Below, in pieces: positions 50,456 to 61,136 of a stretch of 64,000 nucleotides of DNA (its first letter is position 1; each line of letters starts with the position of its first letter). Below the pieces are notes generated by a model. That model was not told the DNA's origin and ran no database searches. It worked only from the letters and a program-made list of their open reading frames with translations. Origin of the DNA: Minwuia sp048007105 (GTDB lineage: Bacteria; Pseudomonadota; Alphaproteobacteria; Minwuiales; Minwuiaceae); NCBI RefSeq assembly GCF_048007105.1, contig NZ_CP180352.1, positions 682,001 to 746,000 on the forward strand, given 5' to 3'. The position numbers were made by a program, and so were the translations under genes.

Positions 50456-50531
50456 TGGTGGAGCCGGACGGGATCGAACCGACGACCTGAAGCTTGCAAA
50501 GCTACCGCTCTCCCAACTGAGCTACGGCCCC
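50456..50531 (-). tRNA. tRNA-Ala (TGC)
   Basis: The minus strand begins GGGGCCGTAGCTCAGTTGGG and ends GGCTCCACCA, with CCA encoded. The anticodon is in CTTTGCAAG. The anticodon stem GTAGC/GCTTC has a T-T mismatch and the T stem also has one. Its position in the rRNA spacer is standard. Confidence 0.95.
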
Positions 50532-50676
50532 TTCCAGGAAGGCTCCCGCCACCGATGCCCGCCAGGGCAGGCGCCGGAACACCGCGATCCCCCAAGGCCG
50601 CAACCGCGGCCCGGCGATCGTTCGCCGCCCCGTCGGAGCGCGTGAGCGAAGCGAACCCGCGCGTGAGACAGAAGAT

Positions 50677-50753
<77 letters not shown>

Positions 50754-50985
50754 GGAAGGCGCAGCCCCGCGGAAGATCCGCCGGCGCGCCGCCATTACTG
50801 TTCGCCGATACGTTGTCGAAGGAAGGAGATATGAGGCCGGCGGCCATGCCGCTCGCCAGGCCCGGACCGGGCCGGACGCCGGTCCGTCGGGACCGGCTTG
50901 CTTTTGAAGACGGGCAGAGAAGCTCTGCCCTTTGTTCCTCGGACTTTGGATAAGGGACGCCGAAGCGCCGCTTCAATCCAGAGTG

Positions 50986-52479
<1,494 letters not shown>

Positions 52480-52602
52480 GAACGTCGGAAACTCACACGG
52501 CAAAGGTACCGTGCAGTCTCCCCCACACGTCAGTTGTTTCGACCGCCTTCCGACAAAGCAGAAAGCAATCGCACACCTGTCCATCAAACCAATCCGCAAC
52601 CA

Positions 52603-52661
52603 GGGGCCGAAACCCCGAGGCCGAAACCCCGAGGCCGAAACCCCAACGGGGCCGAAACCCC
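52603..52661. repeat. 14-bp tandem repeat in the rRNA leader
   Basis: Four copies of GRGGCCGAAACCCC at 52603, 52617, 52631 and 52648, the last after a 3-bp interruption. Each unit can itself fold or stack (GGGG with CCCC). Confidence 0.88.
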
Positions 52662-52818
52662 AAAGCCGCGGATGGCTCAAAGCGATCGTCAGGATATGCG
52701 CTGAAAACCAGCTGACATGCGTCCCGCCAGACCCTCAAACCAGCGTCCCAAACACCAGTCCGGATCCCGGCAAAACAGCAACAGCCGCCAGCCGCATATC
52801 CCCTTCCAATAACCACAA

Positions 52819-52830
52819 TGTCAAAGAGCG
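52819..52830 (-). promoter_or_regulatory. boxA antitermination site of rRNA leader
   Basis: The minus strand reads CGCTCTTTGACATTGTGG, close to the boxA consensus TGCTCTTTRACA bound by NusB/NusE. It lies about 90 nt downstream of the predicted start of transcription. Confidence 0.8.
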
Positions 52831-52862
52831 GGTCGTCGTAGCCGAAGCTTCTCAGACCAGAA

Positions 52863-52891
52863 GGCGCTGCGGTCTTTCGGACCGTAGCGCC
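52863..52891 (-). promoter_or_regulatory. rRNA leader stem-loop
   Basis: GGCGCTGCGGTC and GACCGTAGCGCC pair over 12 positions (one G-T) around a TTTCG loop. It sits between promoter and boxA and could be a boxB-like or processing stem. Confidence 0.65.
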
Positions 52892-52927
52892 CCCGCCTTC
52901 AGGGAGTGTGCCCCTCGGCGGAGGCGG

Positions 52928-52957
52928 CTTATAGGCCCCCCTCGACCATGTGGTCAA
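52928..52957 (-). promoter_or_regulatory. rRNA operon promoter
   Basis: The minus strand reads TTGACC, an 18-bp spacer and TATAAG, a typical alphaproteobacterial rrn promoter. It lies just downstream of an A- and T-rich stretch. Confidence 0.75.
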
Positions 52958-53021
52958 CAGGTTTTTTGACTTTTTGTTGCAACGCAGTGGAACCGCGGCG
53001 CCGCAGCCGGCGGTTGCGGAT

Positions 53022-55331
53022 TCAGGCCGGGTCGACGAAGGCCGCCACGACCTTCTTCTGACCGGCCTTCTCGAAATCGATCAGCAGGTGATTGCCGTCG
53101 ATGGCCTGCACCGCGCCGTAGCCGAACTTCTGGTGGAACACCCGTTCGCCCTTCGAGAAGCTGTTGGGACTTTCCAGCTGTTCAACCCGGCTGGCGGCGC
53201 CCTCGATGGTCTTGCCCCGCACATAGCCGCCGGCGCGGTAGCCCCGCTCCTTCAGGCGCTGCGTCGCGGCGACCCAGGGCGCGTCGTAGACGAAGCTGCC
53301 CGGGCTCTGGCCCATGCCGCCGCCCTGCCGGCCGTGGCCGGTGGCCTGCGAGCCGTAGAGCCCCGTCTCGGCCCGCACCTCGATCCCGTCTTCGGGCAGT
53401 TCCTCGATGAATCGGCTGGGGATCCCCGAGCGCCATTCGTTGAACACCCGCCGGTTGGCGGCGTGGCTGATGAAGCAGCGCTGCCGCGCCCTTGTGATGC
53501 CGACATAGGCGAGGCGGCGTTCCTCCTCCAGCCCCGTGTTGCCGGTCTCCTCCAGCGCCCGGCGGTTGGGGAAGACCTCCTCCTCCCAGCCCGGCAGGAA
53601 GACGGTGTCGAACTCCAGCCCCTTGGCCCCGTGCAGCGTCATGATCGAGACCTTTTCCGACGAATCGCTCTCGTCATTGGCCTGCACCAGCGCGATGTGC
53701 TCGAGAAAGGTGTCGAGGGTCTCGTGATCCTCCATGGCGAGGACCATTTCCTTCAGATTGTCCAGCCGGGCCGGGGCCTGGGGGGTCTTGTCGCGCTGCC
53801 ACATGTCGGTGTAGCCGCTTTCCTCCAGCACGATCTCGGTCAGCTCGGCCGGGGGCACGTCCTTCGCCATCTGCCGCCAGCGGCGGAAGTCCTCCAGCAG
53901 CCCCTTCAGGGTGGACCGCGCCTTGGGTCCGAGTTCCTCGGTTTCCGCGATGTCTGCCGCGGCCTGATAGAGCGGCTTCCGCTCGATTCGAGCGATCTGG
54001 TGGAGTTTCTGGACGGTGGCGTTGCCGAGGCCGCGCTTCGGCGTGTTGACGATTCGCTCGAAGGCCAGATCGTTGTCGGGCTGGGCGATCACCTGCAGAT
54101 AGCAGGTCGCGTCCTTGATCTCCTGGCGCTGGTAGAACCGCACGCCGCCGATCACCTGATAGGGCAGGCCGATCTCGATGAAACGGTCCTCGAAGGCCCG
54201 CATCTGGAAGGTCGCGCGCACCAGAATCGCCATCTGGCGCAGCGATTCGCCCTTCCGCTGCAGCGATTCGATTTCCTCGCCGACCTGACGGGCCTCCTCC
54301 TCGCCGTCCCAGACGCCCATCACGGTGACCTTCTCGCCGCCCGGCACGTCGGTCCAGAGCGTCTTGCCGAGACGGCCTTCATTGTTGGCGATCACCGAGG
54401 AGGCGGCATCCAGGATGGCCTGGGTCGAGCGGTAATTCTGCTCCAGCCGGATCACCTTCGCGCCGGGGAAGTCCTTCTCGAAGCGCAGGATGTTGCCCAC
54501 TTCCGCCCCGCGCCAGCCATAGATCGACTGGTCGTCGTCACCGACGCAGCAGATGTTGTTCCCGCCCTGCGCCAGCAGCCTGAGCCAAAGATACTGGGCC
54601 ACATTCGTGTCCTGATACTCGTCGACCAGGATGTAGCGGAACTTGCGGTGATACTCGGCCAGCACGTCCGGATGGTTCTTGAACAGCTCGGTCGTCAGCA
54701 GCAGCAGATCGCCGAAGTCGCAGGCGTTCAGGGTCTGCAGCCGGTCCTGATACATCTGGTAGAGCGCCTTGGCCTTGCCGTCGGCGAAGCCCGAATCGCC
54801 GGGATCGACCTTGTCCGGCATCAGGCCGCGGTTCTTCCAGTTGTCGATGACGGCGGCGAAGGCGCGGGGCGGCCAGCGCTTGGCGTCGATGTTCTCTGCC
54901 TCCAGCAGCTGCTTGATCAGCCGCTGCTGGTCGTCATCGTCCAGGATGGTGAAGCTGGAGCTCCGCCCGACCAGCTCGGCATGGCGCCGCAGGATCCGTA
55001 CCCCGATGGAGTGGAACGTGCCCAGCCAGACGCCCTCGACCGCGGCGCCGATGAGCTGGCCGACGCGGTCGTTCATCTCCCGCGCCGCCTTGTTGGTGAA
55101 GGTGACGGCCAGCACCTCCCATGGCCGCGCCTTGCCCAGATTGAGCAGGTGCGCCAGCCGCGTGGTCAGTACGCGGGTCTTGCCGGTGCCCGCGCCCGCC
55201 AGCACCAGAACCGGGCCGTCGAGACTTTCCACCGCCTCCCGCTGTGGCGGGTTGAGGCTGTCGAGATAGGGGAACTGCGGGGCCTGCCGGCGTGCCGGCT
55301 CGGCCGCGCCGAGATCGAACGCATCATCCAT
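53022..55331 (-). CDS. uvrD: UvrD/PcrA-type ATP-dependent DNA helicase
   Basis: A 769-residue superfamily 1A helicase. LNPPQREAVESLDGPVLVLAGAGTGKTRVL is the Q-motif and Walker A region (split here over residues 26-55). Motif II is VDEYQDTN, motif III VGDDDQSIYGWRGA, motif IV RLEQNYRS, and motif V/VI HGAKGLEFDTVFLPG...YVGITRAR. The C-terminal tudor-like end GERVFHQKFGYGAVQAIDG is the UvrD/PcrA type. It unwinds DNA in excision and mismatch repair and replication-conflict removal. ATG 55331 is favoured; the open frame upstream runs antisense through the next helicase gene. Confidence 0.94.
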   Translation of the reverse strand: MDDAFDLGAAEPARRQAPQFPYLDSLNPPQREAVESLDGPVLVLAGAGTGKTRVLTTRLAHLLNLGKARPWEVLAVTFTNKAAREMNDRVGQLIGAAVEGVWLGTFHSIGVRILRRHAELVGRSSSFTILDDDDQQRLIKQLLEAENIDAKRWPPRAFAAVIDNWKNRGLMPDKVDPGDSGFADGKAKALYQMYQDRLQTLNACDFGDLLLLTTELFKNHPDVLAEYHRKFRYILVDEYQDTNVAQYLWLRLLAQGGNNICCVGDDDQSIYGWRGAEVGNILRFEKDFPGAKVIRLEQNYRSTQAILDAASSVIANNEGRLGKTLWTDVPGGEKVTVMGVWDGEEEARQVGEEIESLQRKGESLRQMAILVRATFQMRAFEDRFIEIGLPYQVIGGVRFYQRQEIKDATCYLQVIAQPDNDLAFERIVNTPKRGLGNATVQKLHQIARIERKPLYQAAADIAETEELGPKARSTLKGLLEDFRRWRQMAKDVPPAELTEIVLEESGYTDMWQRDKTPQAPARLDNLKEMVLAMEDHETLDTFLEHIALVQANDESDSSEKVSIMTLHGAKGLEFDTVFLPGWEEEVFPNRRALEETGNTGLEEERRLAYVGITRARQRCFISHAANRRVFNEWRSGIPSRFIEELPEDGIEVRAETGLYGSQATGHGRQGGGMGQSPGSFVYDAPWVAATQRLKERGYRAGGYVRGKTIEGAASRVEQLESPNSFSKGERVFHQKFGYGAVQAIDGNHLLIDFEKAGQKKVVAAFVDPA

Positions 55332-55424
55332 GCCCCCGTTATAGCAGGGACGTCGATTCTGTGCAGTCCGAACCGGCCGGAATTGGCGCTGACCCGTCGG
55401 CCGTGTTCGCGCTATGGTCCCGCG

Positions 55425-58190
55425 ATGGATTCGCCCAGCCAACCGGCCATCGCCCTGCCCGACGTCCCGGCCTTCGCCCTGCATGGGCGGGGCGGCGTGC
55501 TGCTGACCCGGGACGGCGAGATCGAGACGCTGGACGGCCACGAGGCGGCGGCCCGGATCGTGCGCGACCTGCCGCTGCTGGTGTCCATGCCGACGGCGGC
55601 GCGGCGGCTGAAGGTCCGGCGTTTCGCCGCCCACGACCTGCTGGAGCTGTTCGCCTTCGTGCGCCCCGCCCGCTTCTGCCTGCCGACCCTCGACGGGCTG
55701 GCAGCGGCGCTGGACCTGCCGCCGGCGGGATCGCCGCCGGACCCGCTGCGTCTGTTGCAGATCGCCGAGATCCTGCTGGGCGAGCTGGGTCATCTGGACC
55801 GCCGCACAACAGAGCGGGCGGCGACACTGGCGCAGGCCATGGCCGATGGCGACTGGCCCTGGGCGGTACCGGTGCTGAAGGCGCTGGGTCAGGGCGGCTC
55901 GAAATCCCGGTTCCGGGGCCTCGACGCCTGGAGCGTGCTGCCCGAACCTGTCGATCCCGCCCCGCCGCCACCGCCCTCCAGCCTGCCGGTCGAGGCGGAC
56001 GAGGCGGCGGACCGGCTGTCGGCCATGCTGGGGCCGGACGCCGAGCGCCGTCAGGGTCAGTACGACTATGCCGCCCGCGCCGCCCATGCCTTCCGCCCCC
56101 GCGAGCGCCAGGACGAACCGCAGGTGGTGCTGGCCGAAGCCGGCACCGGCACCGGCAAGACGCTGGGCTATGTCGCGCCCGCTTCCGTCTGGGCGCAGAA
56201 GAACGGCGGCGCGGTCTGGGTCTCGACCTACACCAAGAACCTGCAACGGCAGCTGGATCAGGAACTCGACCGGCTCTATCCGGACCCGCGCGTGAAGGCG
56301 GAGAAGGCCGTCATCCGCAAGGGCCGCGAGAACTATCTCTGCCTGCTGAACTTCCAGGAGGCGGTGCAGGGCGGCGCGGCGCGGCGGGCCGACATCGTGC
56401 CGCTGGCGCTGATGGCGCGCTGGATCGAGGCGACGCGCGACGGCGACCTGGGCGGCGGCGACTTCCCGTCATGGCTGGTGACGCTGTTCGGCAGCGACCG
56501 CACGGTGGCTCTGGCCGACCGGCGCGGCGAATGCGTCTTCTCGGCCTGCGAACACTACCGCAAATGCTTCATCGAGACCGCGCGGCGAAAGTCCACGCGC
56601 GCCGAGATCGTGGTCGCCAACCACGCGCTGGTGCTGTCCCGCGCGGTCCAGCTCTCGGCAGAGGAGAGCGCCGCCAAGCGCTACGTCTTCGACGAGGGCC
56701 ACCATCTGTTCGACGCCGCCGACAGCGCCTTCTCGGCGGAGCTCTCGGGCATGGAGACGGCGGAACTGCGCCGCTGGATCCGGGGCGCCGAGGACGGACG
56801 CCGCGGCCGGGCGCGGGGCCTGACCCGCCGCGTCGAGGACCTGATCGCCGGCGACGAGACGGCGAAGGCAGCGCTGGATCGCGCCACCCATGCCGCCCGG
56901 AAGCTGCCCGGCTTCGACTGGCTGACGCGGCTGAAGGCGGAGAACCCGGCCGGCGTCGCCGAGGCCTTCCTGACCAAGCTGCGCCAGCAGGTGCTGGCCC
57001 GCACCGGCGAACCGGACAATCCCTACGGGCTGGAATGCGAGACCGCGCCGCCGGTCGACGGGCTGACCGCGGCGGCGGCCGAGCTGGCCTCGGCGCTGGG
57101 CGACATCAAGGCCCCGCTGACCGACCTGAAGATGGCGCTGGCGAAGCGGCTGGAGGACGAGACCGACGAGCTGTCCACCGGCGAACGCGTCCGCATCGAG
57201 GCGGCCATCAACGGTATCGAGTACCGCTGCGAGATGGTGCTGTCGGCCTGGATCTCGATGCTGCAGGGGATCGGCGCGGGACCGGCGGACGGATTCGTCG
57301 ACTGGTTCTCGCTGCGCCGGGTCGGCGGGCGGGAGGCCGACGCCGCCTATCACCGGCACATGATCGACCCGACCGAGCCCTTCGCCGAAACCGTGCTGAA
57401 GCCGGCCCACGGCGCGCTGATCACCTCTGCCAGCCTGCGCGACCGCTCCGGCGAGGGCGACGACTGGTCCACGGCGGAAGCGCGCACGGGGCTCACGCAT
57501 CTGGTCAATCCTGCCAGCCGCATCAGCGTGCCCTCGCCCTTCGACTACGGCGCGGCAACGCGGATCTTCGTGGTCGGCGATGTCCGCCGCGACCGGCCCG
57601 ACGAAATCGCCGCTGCCTATCGCGAGCTGTTCCTGGCCGCCGGTGGCGGGGCGCTGGGCCTGTTCACCGCCATTCAGCGGCTGAGAAACGTGCACGAGCG
57701 GATCGTGGAGCCGCTGGAGACCGCCGGCCTGCCGCTCTACGCGCAGCATGTCGACCCGATCGACACGCCGACGCTGGTCGATATCTTCCGCGCCGAGGAG
57801 GATTCGTGCCTTCTGGGTACGGATGCGGTGCGCGACGGCGTCGACGTGCCCGGCCAGTCGCTCCGGCTGATCGTCTTCGACCGCGTGCCGTGGCCGCGCC
57901 CCGACATCCTGCACAAGGCGCGGCGCAAGGCCTTCGGCGGCCGGCAGTACGATGACATGCTGATCCGGCTGAAGCTGAAGCAGGCCTACGGCCGTCTGCT
58001 CAGGCGCGCGGGCGACCGCGGCGTCTTCGTGATGCTGGACCCAATGCTGCCGTCGCGTCTCTGCGACGCCTTCCCGACGGATGTGGAAATCCACCGCACA
58101 GGCATTGCCGAGGCCGTCAAAGCTGCTAAGTCATTCCTGTCCGACAACCAAGGAGAGCCCGCCAATGGCCGACAAGATGAGCGCGCATAG
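55425..58190 (+). CDS. DinG-family (XPD-like) ATP-dependent DNA helicase
   Basis: A 921-residue superfamily 2 helicase. Walker A EAGTGTGKTLGY, DEGH box VFDEGHHLF, and four cysteines of an Fe-S cluster region (YLCLLNF, then CVFSACEHYRKC) place it in the DinG/XPD group. The C-terminal helicase domain ends with LGTDAVRDGVDVPGQSLRLIVFDRVPWP and KQAYGRLLRR. About 200 residues before Walker A are not helicase-like and are typical of the alphaproteobacterial subgroup. It is divergent from uvrD with 93 bp between the starts. ATG 55425 is the first Met consistent with the start region. Confidence 0.9.
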   Translation: MDSPSQPAIALPDVPAFALHGRGGVLLTRDGEIETLDGHEAAARIVRDLPLLVSMPTAARRLKVRRFAAHDLLELFAFVRPARFCLPTLDGLAAALDLPPAGSPPDPLRLLQIAEILLGELGHLDRRTTERAATLAQAMADGDWPWAVPVLKALGQGGSKSRFRGLDAWSVLPEPVDPAPPPPPSSLPVEADEAADRLSAMLGPDAERRQGQYDYAARAAHAFRPRERQDEPQVVLAEAGTGTGKTLGYVAPASVWAQKNGGAVWVSTYTKNLQRQLDQELDRLYPDPRVKAEKAVIRKGRENYLCLLNFQEAVQGGAARRADIVPLALMARWIEATRDGDLGGGDFPSWLVTLFGSDRTVALADRRGECVFSACEHYRKCFIETARRKSTRAEIVVANHALVLSRAVQLSAEESAAKRYVFDEGHHLFDAADSAFSAELSGMETAELRRWIRGAEDGRRGRARGLTRRVEDLIAGDETAKAALDRATHAARKLPGFDWLTRLKAENPAGVAEAFLTKLRQQVLARTGEPDNPYGLECETAPPVDGLTAAAAELASALGDIKAPLTDLKMALAKRLEDETDELSTGERVRIEAAINGIEYRCEMVLSAWISMLQGIGAGPADGFVDWFSLRRVGGREADAAYHRHMIDPTEPFAETVLKPAHGALITSASLRDRSGEGDDWSTAEARTGLTHLVNPASRISVPSPFDYGAATRIFVVGDVRRDRPDEIAAAYRELFLAAGGGALGLFTAIQRLRNVHERIVEPLETAGLPLYAQHVDPIDTPTLVDIFRAEEDSCLLGTDAVRDGVDVPGQSLRLIVFDRVPWPRPDILHKARRKAFGGRQYDDMLIRLKLKQAYGRLLRRAGDRGVFVMLDPMLPSRLCDAFPTDVEIHRTGIAEAVKAAKSFLSDNQGEPANGRQDERA

Positions 58191-58578
58191 CGCCCTGGTT
58201 CACGTGATGGTCCTGACTGCCTGCGCCGACAAGGAGCTGGCGGAAGAGGAAATCCGCCTGATGGGCGAGATGATCAAGACCTGGCCGGTCTTCCGCTCCT
58301 ACGACATCGACCGGCTCGCCTCGGATTCGGAGAACTGCCTCGCCTATCTGGAGAAGGAGGACGGCATCGACGAGATGATGGAGGACATCGTCTCGGTACT
58401 GCCCTCGCGGCTGGGCGAGACCGCCTATGCGCTGGCCTGCGACGTCGCGGCCGCCGACGGCGACCTGACCCAGACCGAGCTGGAAGTGCTGATGATCATC
58501 CGCCAGTCCCTCGGCGTCAGCCGCCTCCACGCCGCAGCGATCGAAGTCGGCGCCCGCGCCCGCGCGATGACCATCTGA
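58165..58578 (+). CDS. TerB-like (tellurite resistance TerB family) protein
   Basis: A 137-residue helical protein. SALVHVMVLTACADKELAEEEIRLMGEMI and DVAAADGDLTQTELEVLMIIRQSLGVS are the repeated Asp-Gly/Glu helix pairs of TerB domains (each an acidic D-x-E/D motif). Usually linked to metal or stress sensing; no ter operon is nearby. AAGGAGAG precedes ATG 58165, and the gene overlaps the end of the helicase gene by 26 bp, implying coupling. Confidence 0.78.
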   Translation: MADKMSAHSALVHVMVLTACADKELAEEEIRLMGEMIKTWPVFRSYDIDRLASDSENCLAYLEKEDGIDEMMEDIVSVLPSRLGETAYALACDVAAADGDLTQTELEVLMIIRQSLGVSRLHAAAIEVGARARAMTI

Positions 58579-58684
58579 GCGGACGGTTGCGCCGCCGGAG
58601 AGTCATCGACCGGCACACCGGACCTGCCATGCTCCACCCCTCTCCCCTTGAGGGGGAGGTGGCCGCGCAGCCGGGCGGTTTCCG

Positions 58685-60097
58685 GTGACGCACAACGCCG
58701 GACCGACGGAGACTTCCGAGCCCGGCGCGTGGAAGTCCCTGGCCCGCAGCGCGGAGTTGCCGCGCCTGCTGGTGCTCTGCGCCGGTGTCTGGCTGCATGC
58801 CGCCGACAGCCTGCTGGTCGCCACGCTGATGCCCGACGCCGCCCGCGAACTGGACGGCATCGCCTTCATGGGCTGGACGGTCGCGCTCTACATCGTCGGC
58901 TCCATCGTCGCCGGCGCGACCGGCGGCGTGCTGGCGATGCGCTTCGGCGTTCGCAATGCCATGGCCGGTTCGGCCCTGCTGTTCGCCGGCGGCTGCGTGA
59001 TGAGCGGCGTCGCCCCTGAGATGTGGATCGTGCTGGCCGGGCGGCTGCTGCAGGGCCTGGGCGGCGGCGCCATGCTGGCGCTGACCTTTGTCGGCATCGA
59101 GGGCCTGTTTCCCGCCCGGCTGACCGGCGCGGTGATGGCCGTGATCTCGGCGGTCTGGGGCGCGTCGGCCTTCTGCGGGCCGCTGATCGGCGGCATCTTC
59201 GCCAATTACGGACTCTGGCGCTGGGGCTTCCACGCCTTCGCCATCCAGGCCGTCCTGCTCGCGGTTCTGACGCTCTGGCTGCTGCCGCAGGAACGGCGCG
59301 AACGGCCCGATCCCGGACCGACGCCCTGGAGCCGCCTGTCGATCCTGACCGCGGCCGTGGTCGCCATCGCCGCGGCCGGCAACTGGGCCAGCCCGGCCGC
59401 CGCCTCCTTCAGCATCGCCGCCGGGATCGCGCTGCTGGCGGTCTTCTTCCGCGCCGACGCGCGGGCGGCGAACGGCCTGATGCCGAAGAACGCGGCCAAC
59501 CCGAAGACCATGACCGGCGCCGGCATCATGTTCATCCTGCTGTTCGCCTGCGGAACCATCGCCTTCACCGTCTACGGACCGCTGCTGCTGCAGCTCCGCT
59601 TCGGCGTCTCGCCGCTGGTGGGCGGGTACTTCGTGGCCATCGAATCGGTGTCCTGGACCATCGCGGCAGTGGCCGTCGCCGGACTGGACGAGCGCCGCGA
59701 ACCGCTGGCGATCCGGCTCGGCGCGCTGGCCGGCACCGTCGGCGTCGTCGGCCTGATGTGGGCGATGCCCGAGGGTCCGATCTGGAGCGTGGGCTTCTTC
59801 ATCATCGGTCTGGGCGCCGGCTTCGGCGCGCTCTGGGCCTTCGTGCTCAAAAGGGTCGTCGCGGCCACGCCCGAGCACGAGCGCGACAAGGCGGCCTCGT
59901 CCATGCCGACCGGGCAGCTGATCGGCTATGCCATCGGGGCGGCGCTGACCGGCTTCCTCGCCAACGCCGCCGGCCTGACCGACCGGCCCGAGCTCTCCCA
60001 GGTCGGCCCGGTGGGGTTCTGGGTCTTCGCTGGCTTCCTGCCGGTGCTGGCGGCCTGCTGGCTGCTGATCCCGCGCCTGACGGGCCAGCGGGCATGA
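58685..60097 (+). CDS. MFS transporter
   Basis: A 470-residue membrane protein with about 12-14 hydrophobic segments. Motif A-like GGVLAMRFGVRNAM and the motif C-like AVISAVWGASAFCGPLIGG (a Gly/Pro-rich helix) mark it as a drug/H+ antiporter-like member of the major facilitator superfamily. The substrate is unknown. A GTG start is at 58685. A terminator hairpin follows. Confidence 0.86.
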   Translation: MTHNAGPTETSEPGAWKSLARSAELPRLLVLCAGVWLHAADSLLVATLMPDAARELDGIAFMGWTVALYIVGSIVAGATGGVLAMRFGVRNAMAGSALLFAGGCVMSGVAPEMWIVLAGRLLQGLGGGAMLALTFVGIEGLFPARLTGAVMAVISAVWGASAFCGPLIGGIFANYGLWRWGFHAFAIQAVLLAVLTLWLLPQERRERPDPGPTPWSRLSILTAAVVAIAAAGNWASPAAASFSIAAGIALLAVFFRADARAANGLMPKNAANPKTMTGAGIMFILLFACGTIAFTVYGPLLLQLRFGVSPLVGGYFVAIESVSWTIAAVAVAGLDERREPLAIRLGALAGTVGVVGLMWAMPEGPIWSVGFFIIGLGAGFGALWAFVLKRVVAATPEHERDKAASSMPTGQLIGYAIGAALTGFLANAAGLTDRPELSQVGPVGFWVFAGFLPVLAACWLLIPRLTGQRA

Positions 60098-60099
60098 AA

Positions 60100-60126
60100 A
60101 AGGCCCCGGGCGGAACCCGGGGCCTT
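60100..60126. terminator. bidirectional intrinsic terminator
   Basis: AAGGCCCCGGG and CCCGGGGCCTT pair around a CGGAA loop. The minus strand has a run of five T after the stem, so it best serves the MaoC-like genes, but it also lies just after the MFS stop. Confidence 0.8.
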
Positions 60127-60152
60127 CCTCGTGTCTTCAGCCGGGTCGGGTG

Positions 60153-60575
60153 TCAGCCGGCCAGCTTGGCCACGGCGGCGCCGGTGATCACCGTCGCGCC
60201 GTCCTGGTTCTTCGTCTCGACCTTGATCTCGGCCACGGTCTCGCCGTCTTCCTCACGGATGTCGGCAATGGTCGCGGTCGCGGTCAGCGTGTCGCCGGGC
60301 CAGACCTGATTGGTGAAGCGGACGCCGTACTTCTTCACGTTGGTGACGCCGACCCAGTCGGTCACCGCGCGGCCGGTCATGCCCATGGTCAGCATGCCGT
60401 GGGCGAAGACGCCCGGATAGCCGGCAGCTTCCTTGGTGTACTTGTCGTCGGAGTGCAGCGGGTTGTAGTCGCCCGAGGCGCCCGAATACATCACCAGCTG
60501 GGTGCGCTTCAGATCCTCGACCAGCTTGACCTCGCGGCTGTCGCCGACCTTCGCATCGCTTGCCTTCAGTGCCAT
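60153..60575 (-). CDS. MaoC family dehydratase
   Basis: A 140-residue hot-dog fold hydratase. LVMYSGASGDYNPLHSDDKYTKEAAGYPGVFAHGMLTMGM holds the hydratase-2 motif with catalytic Asp and His (split over residues about 30-70). It likely acts with the upstream gene as a heterodimer on a 3-hydroxyacyl-CoA or related substrate. ATG 60575; 14 bp after the previous stop. Confidence 0.88.
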   Translation of the reverse strand: MALKASDAKVGDSREVKLVEDLKRTQLVMYSGASGDYNPLHSDDKYTKEAAGYPGVFAHGMLTMGMTGRAVTDWVGVTNVKKYGVRFTNQVWPGDTLTATATIADIREEDGETVAEIKVETKNQDGATVITGAAVAKLAG

Positions 60576-60589
60576 CTGTCTCGCCTCCC

Positions 60590-61078
60590 TCAGCCCTGCT
60601 CGACCGGACGCTCGGTCCGCACGCCGACGGAGCGGGCGGTGACGACGAGCTCGCCGTTCTGGTCGCGGTATTCGGTGATCCGCTCGGAGAACATCAGCTT
60701 GCCGGCGCGCTTGCTTTCCTTCTCCCAGGTGTTGCCGTCCTTCACGGTCACGCTGAGCACGTCGCCGGGACGCAGCGGGCGGTGATACTCGAAATGCTGC
60801 TCGGCATGCAGGCCGCCGGACGAGGCCGGCTTGCCCTCGATGCCCGACGCGGTCTTGCCCGATCCGAACCACGGCTTTCCGGGCTGGAGACGCAGGTGAT
60901 AGTCCGGATCGAACTGCGCGACCGACTGCGGGAAGGTCAGCGGCGCGACGATGCCGCCCGCTTCCGTGCCCTTGGCCGCCTCGGCGTCGTTGTATTCCGG
61001 CGAATAGTCCCCGATCGAGCGCGCGAACATCAGGATGTGCGTCGCCTCGACAGGGAAGGTAATGGTCTTGTCAGACAT
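60590..61078 (-). CDS. MaoC-like N-terminal (FAS1-type) dehydratase domain protein
   Basis: A 162-residue hot-dog protein. ILMFARSIGDYSPEYNDAEAA and IVAPLTFPQ are the noncatalytic-half signature; later HFEYHRPLRPGDVLSVTV and FSERITEYRDQNGELVVTARS. Such subunits pair with a catalytic MaoC partner, here encoded directly downstream. Confidence 0.86.
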   Translation of the reverse strand: MSDKTITFPVEATHILMFARSIGDYSPEYNDAEAAKGTEAGGIVAPLTFPQSVAQFDPDYHLRLQPGKPWFGSGKTASGIEGKPASSGGLHAEQHFEYHRPLRPGDVLSVTVKDGNTWEKESKRAGKLMFSERITEYRDQNGELVVTARSVGVRTERPVEQG

Positions 61079-61136
61079 CCAGTTCCTCCTCCCAAATGAA
61101 CCTGCGGCGCATTTGACAGGATTTCCCGGCCCCCCG

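Larger units (their letters stand above)
52480..53021. other. rRNA operon leader and upstream region
   Basis: About 540 bp between the 16S 5' end and the stop of the UvrD gene. It contains, in order of transcription, the promoter (52928-52957), a 12-bp hairpin (52863-52891), boxA (52819-52830) and a 14-bp tandem repeat (52603-52661). No gene is supported. Confidence 0.75.

Noticed and set aside
50456..50531. tRNA-Ala as a pseudogene because of mismatches
   Set aside because: The T-stem mismatch is, as I recall, common in alphaproteobacterial tRNA-Ala. One anticodon-stem mismatch alone is not enough to call it defective, and CCA is encoded.
52950..55424. Upstream open extension of the DinG helicase gene, about 825 codons
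   Set aside because: It is antisense to uvrD, which carries all helicase motifs. High GC content keeps the opposite frame open.
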